64,000 nt of DNA. It comes from Ambrosia x helenae (Eukaryota; Streptophyta; Magnoliopsida; Asterales; Asteraceae). The notes beneath the pieces are model-generated. The model saw nothing but the letters and a program-made list of their open reading frames with translations, was not told the origin of the DNA and made no database searches. The DNA is taken from contig CM061224.1 in assembly GCA_030844895.1 (NCBI GenBank), positions 24,819,992 through 24,883,991 on the forward strand, given 5' to 3'. Numbering within the stretch: the stretch's first letter is position 1; each line of letters starts with the position of its first letter. Both the position numbers and the translations under genes were made by a program. This document shows, in pieces, positions 33,141-45,258 of the stretch.

Positions 33141-34340
33141 TGTCATACCCTCAAATTTTCACTTGCGGAGTTTTACCGCGAGGCGCATGACAAACAAGGA
33201 TGCAAGTCAACGGTCACAATAAACAACACTATATGGAATACGTAAACTCAAAACATAGTTCTCAATTTATAAAACCATAGCGGAAGCATTTAACCAGTTA
33301 CAAAACCATGTACGACAATGTTCAAATTGTTTGATTCAAAAACATGAAACTAAGCCTAGACGCCATGCAGACTCGTGCGCCTAGTCCTCTGTTGCTACCT
33401 TAGCGACCTGAGAAAAACATGTCAAAAAGACGTCAACATATAATGCTGGTGAGTTCACAGGTTTGTTCAATAAGTTACCAAAAGTTACCAAGACGTTACC
33501 ATGTCCATACTATACCAATGTCACCAAGTACGCTAGCTAGGCGTATGTTTTATTACTACTACGATTGGAAAACCATTACTAGACACGTTTAGTAATGTTT
33601 AGCAATGTTCAACATGATACCCATGTTACCAGTTCGAGACAATATGCACCCGCCCGGCCCTCCAAGCCGACGAGTGGGGCAGGTCACGCCCAATATATCT
33701 ATCCACACTTCCCCCGTTGTGCATCCCCGCACATTCATGGTTTTCCCCGGGACTTTAAAAGATCGTATAGTAATGCCAAGTTAAAACTATAGTATGACAT
33801 ATGTTACCAAAATAGTTTAGCGCATGTTCTCTCCCCCAAAAGTTAAAGCTATAAAAGTGGGGCCGTGAACTCACCTTAGATTGCGTTCCTCGGTAAATAG
33901 TAAAATCCTAAGCCCTTGATAATCCCTCTACCGGAGATCTATCAAAATGTTCACATAAGTGTTCCGACTAATAACCATAAGGTTATCTAGTCCCCGATTG
34001 TCCAGATCGTAACCAAGTATGTTTTAAAACGTGTTTAAATGTTCAACCGACACACTAGACCGACCCGACATCCCGTTGGTGACTCATTACCCTAACTAAT
34101 CAAGTACACATAGATTACACACAAGGTTCAAGCATAAAACACTTAGTTTGTATCAAAAATCTCATTTTTACATCAGAAGGGTCGAACCAGGCAGATAATC
34201 CTCCTTCGCCCCTTTTTAAGCCACGTTCGCCTGTTTAAATGTCACGTTCGACCGTTTGATGTCACATTCGACCGTTTTATCTGGTTCGCCCAAACATTTC
34301 CCAAGTTCGACCCTGGAATCTCTCATTCGACCACTCGTTT
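33141..34340. repeat. LTR-like segment (right boundary uncertain)
   Basis: It starts TGTCATACCCTCAAATTTTC, a typical plant LTR start, and has LTR-like GC-rich blocks (CGCCCGGCCCTCCAAGCC near 33650). Repeated GTTCGACCG-like words occur at 34170-34330. No CA end with a matching CTGGT duplication was found, so it is probably a truncated solo LTR. Confidence 0.5.
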
Positions 34341-35091
34341 ACTAAGTATAAACATTAGATTGTAAGCATTAGATTGTAAGTGTATTATTTACTAAAACAT
34401 TAGTTTTTTTTTCTAGTCATCTTTTCTTATTACCATTTATAATAAAAAATAATAACACCAAAAATATATCATTTCAATTTTTGACATAAATCAAAAGTAA
34501 ATTTAAAATATCTATGTTACCTTATTAAGGAGGAGACATATCTAGAAAAGGAATTTTACATCCATTTTAAGGTGGGATATCAAGAGACTCTCGTGCTTTA
34601 ACATAGATATGTCATGTAAAAGTTCCCCATAATACCCCTTATTGCATTATGCACTTGTACTATAACTATATAATCAATTTAGAGACTTATTAATGTATTT
34701 GAATTATCACATTAATTACTATCATATGAGTTGTTTTGAAGGTCCTCACCCTTATATAATTTCAATTAAAAAGACAAAGTGACCGTCTAGATCAATTGCA
34801 AAATGACTATAATATAAATATAAATTCTAAAATCATTATATTATACTAAGAAAGTTAAGCTTGAATGATTGTATGAACAAAATAAACATAAAAACATATG
34901 TGGGTTGTAAAAAAACAAGAATTGTAATTTTGATTGTTAAATCTTAAATTTACTTTCAAAAGCCGTCTCTTATGAGAATGAGAGCGAGAAAGAGACATGC
35001 TTTACGAAATTTAGCCAAATTAGAATACAATACGCTGCCATGTTTTTTTAGAATTGTATTTGCGCAGCGAAGCGCACTGGCATAATACTAG
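34341..35091 (+). mobile_element. Helitron-like 3' end (element start unknown)
   Basis: TGCGCAGCGAAGCGCA at about 35060-35075 forms a hairpin; ATACTAG followed by T ends the element at 35091. This is a Helitron 3' terminus. The 5' TC end was not identified; the given start is only the limit of the neighbouring LTR. Confidence 0.45.
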
Positions 35092-36490
35092 TTGTTTCTA
35101 GTATTTAAACTTCTCTAGGTTATTATATTTTTAACTTTTAATTCATTCACGTATTAATAAAGTTTGCAAGTTTTCATCTTGATTTGAGTGTTGTTCATCC
35201 AAGTGATAGTTTGAAGTGGTGCCTCCACATAAAATTATACCTTCACATAAAATTTGGACCGTTTTACAAAAACAACATGTTTTAAGATGGGTGGTGGTAG
35301 TATGTTTTCGAATATCATCTTCAAGTTCGACCCTTATTACAGTGTGTAAGTTCGATTTATTTATGCCGTTTTGATCCTTATCATATTCCGATCAAAACCC
35401 CCTTATTACAGATCATTAATCGTGTCTTGTTCGTGATTATTTTTTTGAAGCTAGGGTTAGGGTTTAGTTTATAATGGGGAAGAAGATAAGATTTTGTTAT
35501 TAGATAAATAAAATTTCTATTTAAACTTTACAACAATTGAGGTATGTGGCCTAGTGGTTGTATGTCAATGTGTGGGAGTAACAGACCCGGGTTTGACCCA
35601 GGTATCCTACCTTCTATTTTTCTAATATTTTTTTAGTTTATTTTATTATTTAAATCATATTATAATCATTTATAATACATATAAACCTTATAATATTCAT
35701 ATTAAATTCATTTTTGCTCTAAAAATCATGAAAATTTAGGTGTACACTCTTGACACCCTAAATAAAATTATCACACTTTTATTTTCTAAAAAATATTTAA
35801 TTTTCATAATTTTATTAATTTAAATTGTTTTAATCATAATAAATTGATTAAAAATTCATTTTTAATGATTTTAATCTCAGAACTTTTGTGAAATTATTAT
35901 TTTTCATTAGAAACTTAATTCTAATTTATTGGATCAGAAAACAATTATTTTTTATTGGTTTTCCTATTTTTTTAATCATTTAAATATGATGTTGTTGTTT
36001 GACTTTGTGTCCACCGTCGTCTAGATGGTACCTTTTCTTTCTTTTTTTTTTCTTTTTTTTCCTGTAAGTATGATTAAAATCTATATATATATATATATAT
36101 ATATATGTTTTATTAAAAATAAATATATATTAAGATCTTAACTAAATGAGTTTCTAAATTGATTAGGATAAATTATAATGACGACTCGTTACGAATTGGT
36201 AGTAGTAACGTAAAAGAAAGTGAATAAATGCGAACTTGGAATTTGTTAAATATAAAATTTAAAATACAAGAAAAGTAAAAATTACGCGATGTTACATTCA
36301 CAATCGCAATTCTTGTATGTGTTTTACTTATTGATCGCTGATATTGTGTACTTATGACCTTAATCATTAACCCGGTGTGGGCCTAGCATAACAATAAATA
36401 GTAGTATGGTATATACCCCTTGTTGACTTACGTGTTCAAGTTAAGTCCTTGGTTATTGTTATGTGTAAACTACATTGTCTTGTCACCTAC
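35092..36490. other. Fragment related to the large solo LTR; no gene
   Basis: The stretch 35520-36000 resembles 27.9-28.5 kb in inverted orientation (for example words around AATTTTTGTGATTTTAATCTC). It holds tRNA-like TGGCCTAGTGG at 35547 and GGGTTTGACCC at 35589. An (AT)n run lies at about 36083-36106. Confidence 0.5.
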
Positions 36491-36499
36491 TATATATAA

Positions 36500-36640
36500 C
36501 TAGGTTGTATATCTCGCGCGTGTTGCGACGCGGTAAAGCGTGATATGGTCACGACACTGGCGTTCATATTAAATAAAGTTGTGATATGGTATCGGTGCTC
36601 GGTATTTAAACTTGGGAATACTTTTAGGTATGCTTTCCAA
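36500..36640 (-). mobile_element. Helitron-like 3' end on the minus strand
   Basis: Read on the minus strand, a hairpin CGCGTCGCAACACGCG is followed by a short spacer and CTAG|T at 36503-36500. The rest of the element to the right could not be delimited. Confidence 0.5.
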
Positions 36641-38788
36641 CTAAAAGATATAAATATATAACACAAATCAAAGATGCAACATACATTTCTTATACAAAAA
36701 ACAAATCAACAGTATACAAGTTCGAATGTTGGTTTATTCGAGAATAGGCAGTATTTTTTTGTCTCCATCTGATACAAGTTCAGCCAAAAATAACATACAG
36801 TCATCACTAAAACTCAAAAATATTATTTTGCAAATAAATTAACCAACAACTTTTAAATCGAATATCAACAATAGCGACATCCTACGACCTAAAAAGCACA
36901 ACACACAAGCAGGTGCTAATCAAATACGCAAACGTGAACATAAACAGGAGTTATTAATATCAAATCCTTTCAATAGCCTTACATAAAGCTTGATGAACAT
37001 TTATCTAAAAAATGGCTCCATTTAAACGGCATTGACTGGCTGCTGTTGTCTTCCTTCTCAATGTCCTTTCTAGTTTGCTTGACGGAAAATTCGACCAAGT
37101 TTCCTTTCGAACCCTAACACCGCTGGTCCTCTATTGACATGATATTTTCTAACTAAGCAAGGTTGTATAGTCGACCCACCTGGTCCTTTTCCTGCGCAGA
37201 TAACGACGACGACCCCCACTTAAAATCCCAAAAACTAACCTGGTTAGTGACCCTGTAGCAATCCGAGACTTGAGCCAATCAAAGCTTTATTTAACTGGTA
37301 AATTCCTGAAAATGGGTGCCAAACTTTTACATGGTTAGTGATGGCGTGCATCATAAACTTGTTTGAAACAGACATAGGCTAAAACACACTTCATCTAAGC
37401 TAGGGTCGACATAGTTATTAGTTTACTCGTTTGACCCATTCTAAGGTGTATTAGTTTGGTATTCTTGCAGCCTAAAAGAGGGTCGAATGCCCAGTACCTA
37501 TGTAGTTTTTGCTGTGTTTTTTGTTGTTGTTAAAAGCGCATTTTTTGTTATGCTTTTTTTTGCTATAAGAAAGAGTATTTTTGTTGTGTTATATCGTTGT
37601 AAGAAAGTGCAGTTTTATCGCAAATCATAGCTGCAAAAAATATAAATTTTGCTGCATTACTATTGTTTTAAAATAGCAACAATTGATGAACACTCGCATT
37701 GCCTCTTTCTCGCAAGAATACAAACATTTGCCTTCAATCAACTTCAGCGCCGACAAACCATAATTCATATTATGTTTAATGGATACACAATGCAAATAAA
37801 GATTGTCAAATTGACTCTAAATATTAGCTTACCTCTCCTTTGAATTCAGGCACAACTGGGTTAATTAGCGAAACAGCCTCCTAAACTGCAAGGGGTTGGG
37901 CTCTTCCTGCTAATCGATCATCTGGTAGGGGCATGTATCTTCTTCTATCATTTGCCGCTGCCATTTGGTCAAACCTATCCATAGGTACAACTAGATAAGC
38001 ACTTGTTACAAAGAAAATACAAAGAAAAGTGACATGCTAATAATAGTAAAACTTAGTTTACTCGTCTTTTTCTGAGTTTGAATGCAACTCGCGTTCGCCA
38101 AAGCTGAAAGCCAGCCATTATTCAGAACCCAAGCGTTCATATATGGCATGTAAACCCAAGAGACTGACAGAAAAAGAAAATTACATTGTATATATGTACA
38201 AATAGTTGCCATCTGTGAATATAGGATAAAATAACCTTAAAGCTTGTTGCATTGAATCCGCAAGGAAAGAGTACCACATTCCTAAGGGTCAAAATTTTAG
38301 GTTATGTTCTATTTCTAACATGTAGAACAAAAATAATATTAGCTCGAAAGAATTGGGTCAGTCCCAAAAAAATGTAGTGTTTCAATGCCTTGAACCATGT
38401 TGTTCAAAAATTAGGAAATTTATATAAAAAAAATAATAATAACGGTGCTAGACAAAACATCTCAATTCTTTGATCTATATCATGAGTTTGAGAACACATA
38501 CACTTCAAATACTTCTTTTGTACTCAAGTCATTTAGAGCACTCCACATAATATCCCAATAGCTGCATAATAATAAGTTAATTAATTTGAAGCTATTTGAA
38601 TGACAGTACATATAAAGCTGCATAATAATAAGTTAATTAATTAGTGTAAAACCATTTAGGAAGGATGCAACATCAAATGTAGACAGTCCGATACGTAATA
38701 ATTTAGAACGCGGATTGTGTAATAACACAAAATGGATAAACTGACAACCCTCTAAAAATTGTCTATTAAAGTGGCTTTTGATAAAATA
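36641..38788. other. Intergenic, no supported gene
   Basis: A short minus-strand patch at 37850-37990 (FDQMAAANDRRRYMPLPDD) and another at 38090-38160 (PYMNAWVLNNGWLSALA) look coding-like, but they are isolated and no family was recognised. They may be exons of a broken gene. The remainder is AT-rich. Confidence 0.35.
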
Positions 38789-38793
38789 GAACC

Positions 38794-39629
38794 TGTAGGT
38801 ATGCAGGATCGATGAGAGGGTTTGAGTTTGAGAGAGAATAAGATAAACTTTAAGAATCAATACATAAATGAAATGTTACAAAGTGTTTGGTATTTATACA
38901 AATGAAGGGGTGTGTCCCCAACCAACACATCGGTTGACTATAACCAACATACCTATTCCTAACTTAGGATAATTAATATATGTCACACTATATATATATA
39001 TGAAGAAACAAATAGTCTAACCTCCTTGTAAGGATGATAGCCTAGATGCAACCACAGGATTGATCCTTCACTAGCACTTCCTGGATTAAGGTAACCTGCA
39101 ATAAAGATCGAGTGGGTAGGGAGACAACTACACAAGGTAGTAGTTTATAACAAAAACGGGGGTGAATGGGGATACTATCAAGTGTGATAGCTCTTAGGGT
39201 TAGCCAAAAGTGTCCCCTCTATTAAGGAGATGATCCCTTATATAGAGGTGGACGTATGCCACCATTACCCAGAACCCTAATCATAATGGGCCAGGCCCGA
39301 TTAGGGTTGTCTCCACTACCCAAGGATTATATTAGTAAAGTAGTTAAGATAGAGCAATAAATAAGGAAACATGGAACGATTACCGCTTTTACCGCTTACG
39401 CGCGCGGGTATCTCTCCGCGATTGTTGGAGAGTCGTTGCTACTTCGCTGATATCACTCCGTAATGATAGGAAAGTAGTTAATGCTTTGATATACGGATTA
39501 ACCTCTTTCGTGCGCGTGAAGCTATTCCGCGGGGCTGGATTCCGGGTTTGGGTATGCTCTGCGCATTTGTGAGCACCCAATCCCATCAATATACTTAGGA
39601 TAATTGGGAAATAAGAATTATGTCTAACA
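38794..39629 (-). repeat. 3' LTR of copia 3, split by a solo LTR
   Basis: Bases 38794-39000 and 39594-39629 match the right LTR; everything between is the nested insertion plus its duplicated target. Confidence 0.95.
39001..39588. mobile_element. Nested solo LTR inside the copia 3 LTR
   Basis: It starts TGAAGAAACAAATAGTCTAA, ends GAGCACCCAATCCCATCA and is flanked by ATATA at 38996-39000 and 39589-39593. The intact right LTR of the host element shows the empty site. The interior has no gene. GC-rich stretches (CGCTTACGCGCGCGGG) mark a different family from the host. Confidence 0.9.
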
Positions 39630-39638
39630 TTCTCCCCC

Positions 39639-42471
39639 CTAATTCTTGATTTCCCCAAGGTCTTCAACTCCTATGAGACTTCGCATCTCTATGAACTTTA
39701 TCCTTGGTAATGACTTGGTGAGGATGTCGGCTTTCTGCATCTCTCCACTGATGTGATCAACTTGTATCTGCTCGTTCTCTATGCATTCTCTGATGAAATG
39801 ATACCTTGTGTTGATATGCTTTGATCTGTGAGTTCGCTTAGTACTCCTTGTAGCCATATTGCTTGACATGCTGCTGATGTTGCTGCCATAAACTCTGATT
39901 CACATGATGATAAAGCTACCGTGTTTTGCTTCTGACTTGTCCATGTGATAGGTGAATCTTTGTAGTAGAATATTGTTCCTGTTGTTCCTTTTCCATCTTC
40001 TTGGTCTCCATAACTGTTGTCGCTGTAACCAATGATTTCTGCTTCTTTGCCTTTGCTGTATTGAATTCCATAATTCAATGTGCCTTTGATATATCTTATC
40101 AAATGTTTAACTGCCTTCATGTGAGTCGTCTTTGGCTTCTCCATGAATCTGCTCACGTATCCAACTGCGTAGGTGATATCTGGTCTGGTATGTGTAAGGT
40201 ACCTTAAGCTTCCAATTAGCTTTCTGTATTCTGTCTCATTTACTGGTTCACTCTCGTCTTCTTTATCGAGCTTCAGACCTGGTTCCATTGTTGTCTTTGT
40301 TGGATTGCAGTCTTCTAGTCTAGCTTCCTTGATAACTTTCTTGCGTAGGCTGATTGCTTCAACTGTATCCTTCCTTGTGCTTGGCGTACTTCTATTCCTA
40401 GATAGTATGTGAGTGGTCCTAAATCACTCATCTCAAACTTGCCTTGCATTTCCTTCTTGAAGCTTGATATGTCCTTCATTGAACTTCCTGTCACTATTAT
40501 GTCATCGACATAAACTCCTATAATGATTGTTGATTGTCTTGAAGTTCTCTTGTAAACTGCTTGTTCTTGTGGACATCTTATGAATCCTATCTCCTTTAGG
40601 ATGTTGTTCAGCCTTATATTCCATGCTCTTGGTGCTTGCTTCAAACCATATAGAGCCTTCTTTAGCTTGTAGACTAGCTTCTCTTTTCCTTTCTTTATGA
40701 ATCCATCTGGTTGTGATACGTAGACATCTTCCTTTAATTCACCATGTAGGAATGCTGATTTTACATCCAAATGATGTACTTCCCATCCTTTCTGTGCTGC
40801 CAATGCTAGTAGTAGCCTGATTGTTTCCATTCTTGCAACGGGTGCAAATACTTCATTGTAGTCTATACCTTCTTGTTGTACATACCCTTTTGCTACTAAT
40901 CTGGCCTTATGCTTGGTGATCTGTCCACTTGCGTCTCTCTTGACCTTGAATACCCATTTTAAACCCATTGGTTTCTGACTTGAGGGGAGCGTAGTCAGTG
41001 TCCAAGTGCCATTCTTCTCTATGGAATCTATCTCGCTTTCCATTGCTTCTATCCAATGTGGGTAATCTGCTGCTTCTTTATAGTCTGCAGGTTCTTCATC
41101 ATATGCTAGATAAAGATGTTCATAGTCTTCTGGTCTAAGAGGTTCTGTGGCTGCATAGATGTCATTAAGTGATCTAAGGGCTCAAACTGGTCTATTTAAA
41201 GAGCCTGGTGAGTCTTCTAACTCTTGAGTACTTGTCTCAACTGCTGGATCACTTGTCGGTGTCTCTTGTACCATTATTGGAGTTCTTGTAGCTGTAATTG
41301 GACTGCTGAAGAATTCATTATCGCTCTCTTGATCTTCACTGTCGTCATCATTTTCTTCTTGTACAGCTTCATTCTCTGAATCTCCATGTATCTCAAATCT
41401 TGTCCAAGATGGTTCGTCTTTGCTTCCTTCTTTCAAGTAGTTGTCCCAATTCCATGGTTCATTCTCTATGAATTGGACATCTCTACTGATATGTATCTTC
41501 TCTTCTATGGGATCATATAATCTGTAGGCCTTGGAACCATTCTCGTTTCCTAGATGTACCATTTTCTTGCTTCTATCTTCTAACTTCTTCAAATAGGGCG
41601 TCGTTACCTTTGCATATGCTGTGCATCCAAATACTCTAATGTGCTTGATATTGGGTGCCTTTCCATTCACTGCTTCGTAGGGTGTCATTCCCTGTACTGC
41701 TTTAGTAGGTAACCGATTTAGTATGTAAATCGCCTGTCTTGTTGCTTCTGCCCATAAGTTCTGTGGTACGTTCATAGCCTTTAACATGCTTCTTGTCATA
41801 CTCATTACTGAACGGTTTTTCCTTTCTACTACACCATTTTGCTGAGGTGTGTAAGGTGCTGTAAGCTGTCTGAGGATTCCTCTGTCCTCACAATACGTGG
41901 TAAGTGCTTTAGAAGTAAATTCTCATCCACGATCTGTTCTTAATCTCTTGAGCTTTTGACTCGTCTCTGTCTGAGCTTCACTTAGGAATTTCTTGAAATT
42001 CTCATAAACTTGATCTTTTGACTTGAGCATGTAGATCCACATATATCTTGAATAATCGTCAACTATCAGGAAGAAATAGTTGTTGCCTGCTAATGATGTG
42101 GGTGTAATCGGTCCACATAAATCTGCATGTACGAGTTCTAGAGGTCTCGTAGCTCTAAAACTTGCTTGAGAGGGAAACGGAAGTCTGCTTTGTTTTCCCG
42201 TAATACATGCATCACATACTTGAGATGGGTGCTTAATCTTTGGTATTCCACGTGCCATTCCTTTAACGCTTAACTGTCTTAGTGAATCAAAATTCACATG
42301 TCCCATACGTGCATGCCATAACCATGCAGGTGATACTATTCTGGCTTGTAAACAAATCGGACTTGTTATTCTGAACCTTACTTTATAGAGTCTATTCTTA
42401 GCTCTTGGGACTTTCATCAATAGGTTGTTGTAGGCGTCATAAATCCATAGATAATCATTCTCCATAATCAC
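39639..42471 (-). pseudogene. Copia 3 pol: integrase, RT, RNase H, disabled
   Basis: In order on the minus strand: integrase zinc motif and core (HARMGH, CDACITGKQSR, LVHADLCGP, RTDRG*EF, VERKNRSV), RT (LDVKSAFLHGELKEDVYV, ALYGLKQAPRAW, catalytic GVYVDDIIV) and RNase H (GYSDNSYGDQEDGKGTTG, ALSSCESEFMA, HINTRYHFIREC). Defects: a TGA at about 41925 within the integrase core after RTDRG, a TGA at about 41184, a one-base loss in an A run near 40355 (YARK), and a deletion of roughly 35 codons between GVLSEL and SKHINTRYHF near 39840. Apart from these the frame is well kept, so the damage looks recent or was copied from a defective master. Confidence 0.9.
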
Positions 42472-42483
42472 TTTACATCCATT

Positions 42484-43779
42484 TTATGTAACTTGCCCGA
42501 GGCTTAGGATGTTGCTTTGGAGTGTTGGAATGTAATAGACTTCTGTAACTAGTCTTTGTTCTCGATTGTTGCATTCCAATAATATTGAGCCTTTACCTTT
42601 GATGTTGACACATGATCCATCTCCAAACTTTACACTTCCTGCTATCTTTTCATCTAACTCTGTGAAATAGGAGCGTCTTCCTGTCATATGATTGCTTGCT
42701 CCGTTGTCCAAATACCATATTTCATTTCCATTATCTTCACTATGATAACGTTCTGGTATGACTTTCTTCTCTTCTAGAACTACACTTCTTTCTTCACCAA
42801 CTGCCATAAGTAATGTGGGATCCTCTTCTTCCATTACTAGGTGAGATTCTTCTTGCTTACTTCGAGGTTTAGGACATCTGGGAGCTATGTGTCCTAATTC
42901 ATTGTAGTTGTAACATCTTACACTGCTGCCATCCTTCTTGGGCTTGTAACTACTGTCGTCATGACGATTCTTAGTGGGATTTCGATCACTTCTCTGATCT
43001 TGATGGCCATTTCTGTCAAAGTTCTTTCTCTCATTTCTTTGACTTCTATTGAACTTCCTAAAGTTCTGTCTACCTCGATTCTGATTGTAGTTCCTGTTGT
43101 TGCTGTAAGGCCTTCTTTCTTGCCTTGTAAATAACAGCTTCTCTTGACCTAATGGTCCAAATTTCTTCTCATCTCTTGACTTAAGGCGTTCCTCATAAGC
43201 TTTAAGTCTACCAAGCGCTTCATCTAACGTCATGGTATCTATATCTGAATATTGCTCTATGAATGCAATAATCTGTAGGAACCTCTCTGGTACGGAGTCC
43301 AGCAATTTTCGTACCAACATCGACTCTTCAATTGTCGTTCCTAGGGTTTTTGACTTTGTACTAATCGCACTTAACCTACCAGCAAACTGGTCTATGGTTT
43401 CTGTCTCTCTCATTGTTATCATCTCGAATTCTGTGCGTAATGATTGAAATCTTGCTTTCTGGACTCGGTCAATTCCAATAAATCTTGTCTTTAATGCTTC
43501 CCAGATTTCTCTCGCTGTAGGATGTGACGCCACCTGCATCACCATATCCTCTGGAATTGCCTGAAAGAGATAGGCAATCGCTGTCCTATCCTTCTTTACA
43601 TCTACCTTTGACGTGCCTTCTTCGGGTTCCACTACTTCCCAAAGACCATTTGCACTTAATATTGCTTTAACACGAACAGCCCAAATCGTGTAATTTGTAG
43701 ATGTCAACATCGGTGTCTGGAGGCTGAAAGTGAGAGTCTCCTTCGTGACTGTCTCCTTTGATACTGTCTCTTTCGACAT
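42484..43779 (-). pseudogene. Copia 3 gag-protease, ending at an in-frame stop
   Basis: The ATG at 43779-43777 starts a repetitive SKETVSKETVTKETL head, followed by gag (YTIWAVRVKAIL), a basic Asn/Arg-rich linker, and a zinc knuckle CYNYNELGHIAPRC in which the second cysteine of CX2C is replaced by Asn (C-Y-N-Y-N); binding of zinc is doubtful. The protease motif is LDNGASNHMTG. The frame ends with TAA after LSLGQVT, where relatives read on without a stop into the integrase zinc motif. Confidence 0.9.
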
Positions 43780-45004
43780 TGTGGGTTTAATAGGCGTCTT
43801 CTGCGGACTTTTGTTCTTCTTCTTCCCTATTGTCCAAATCTATTATGGACTATCCCACACTTCTATGGAACTTTGTTTGACTACCCTTGTCAAACACGAC
43901 TATGATATGTCTTAAGAAAATATTCTTGTTTAACAAAGTTTGATGTTTTGTCGGGCCCACAACAAAATATCAAGATCCTTGCTATAATATTTCTTTATAC
44001 CACTAATGTTCCAAATTCTAAAGTCAATCCTATGACTTGATAATCCTCCAACGATGATTGATTAGTGTCTTTCAACAACACCCTTTGTCAATCCTAAACA
44101 CCCTTCTAAAAACAAATCACTTGTTTTTCTACTTTGCTTCAATCCTTTTCTTTTCTTTTCTATTTTTTGTTCAATCAGTGATAAAACCCAACAAACAAAC
44201 ACTGATAAAAATCTAACACAATATACCCTCAATAATAAAATATAATATTTTTGTTTGACTTTCAGAAAAGTCAACTTCTTCTTGTTTGTTCCTTCGAACC
44301 CTACTGCCCAAAAATAAATTTTCTGCTTTGATCTCCTTTGATCAAAACAATGGAACAAGCACTCTTATATGTTCCACTAACACTATTATTTTGGATTCTA
44401 ATCCAAAAATACGATCAAATACACGAAAAAAAACCAAAAACGGTTTCGGTTTTTCGGGTCTTTCTATTAAACCCGATAAGAATCTTAATTCTTCTGGTTT
44501 GATAAAGAGACGACTCTGTTTTTATACGTATAAACGTTTAGAACAAATACTGATGTCTGAAAAACTGGTTTTTGATCGGAAAAATTTTTGGCGGGAAAAA
44601 ACGTTCGAGAGAAAAAAACAGAGTGTTGAAAAAAATTGTTTCTTTTGATTAAATTAGGATTATATGTATTCGATAATGATAATAAACGAGGGCAGGGAAA
44701 GATATAACCGTTCTAATCGCGTTCTAGACGATGTTTCTGTGTAACCCGGTGTTTCGCCGGAATAACTGTTCTGGCCGGAATTTTTCTGATCCGGTCGTCT
44801 TCTTCTTCTTTACAGTTATACACCTTGATGTATTGATCTTCTTCGAATCCTTGTTGGCCTTGAATGATTGTTTCGATAATTCTGAACGTTATATCTTCTG
44901 TCTCTGTTTTGCCTTCTTCGAATAAAACAGAGTATGAGTATGTTCTTCTTCGATGATTGTTTATGATCGGATGGAACAATTTGAATAACCGCTCTGATGC
45001 CAAA
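43780..45004 (-). other. Leader of copia 3 with primer-binding site
   Basis: The gap of 1.2 kb between primer-binding site (about 44988-45003) and gag ATG is long for a copia element. It holds only short frames, including an acidic one next to the primer site (FEEGKTETEDITFRIIE) that lacks an ATG. An extra leader ORF is possible but unsupported. Confidence 0.5.
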
Positions 45005-45253
45005 TGTAGGTATGCAGGATTGATGAGAGGGTTTGAGTTTGAGAGAGAATAAGATAAACTTTAAGAATCAATACATAAATGAAATGTTACAAAGTGTTTG
45101 GTATTTATACAAATGAAGGGGTGTGTCCCCAACCAACACATCGGTTGACTATAACCAACATACCTATTCCTAACTTAGGATAATTAATATATGTCACACT
45201 ATATATATATATATATACTTAGGATAATTGGGAAATAAGAATTATGTCTAACA
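45005..45253 (-). repeat. 5' LTR of copia 3
   Basis: It is 249 bp with TG...CA ends. GGTATTTATACAAATG contains the probable TATA box region on the minus strand. It is uninterrupted, unlike its partner. Confidence 0.9.
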
Positions 45254-45258
45254 GAACC

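Larger units (their letters stand above)
38794..45253 (-). mobile_element. Young but defective Ty1/copia element 3
   Basis: The termini TGTAGGTATGCAGG and ATGTCTAACA are present at both LTRs, and the target duplication GAACC is exact at 38789-38793 and 45254-45258. Over the shared LTR sequence I see one substitution (GGATCG versus GGATTG) plus a TA-repeat length change. The 3' LTR contains a 588-bp nested solo LTR. The primer-binding site (minus TTTGGCATCAGAGCGG) and purine tract (AATTAGGGGGGAGAA) are in place. The polyprotein has in-frame stops, a frameshift and an RNase H deletion. Confidence 0.95.

Noticed and set aside
37850..38212. A gene with exons PDDRLAGR- and WVLNNGWLSAL-like
   Set aside because: Too short and isolated, no family recognised and no consistent splice structure.
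44713..45003. Leader ORF of copia 3 as a gene
   Set aside because: It has no ATG; the frame starts in the primer-binding site at a TTG. Kept only as a remark.
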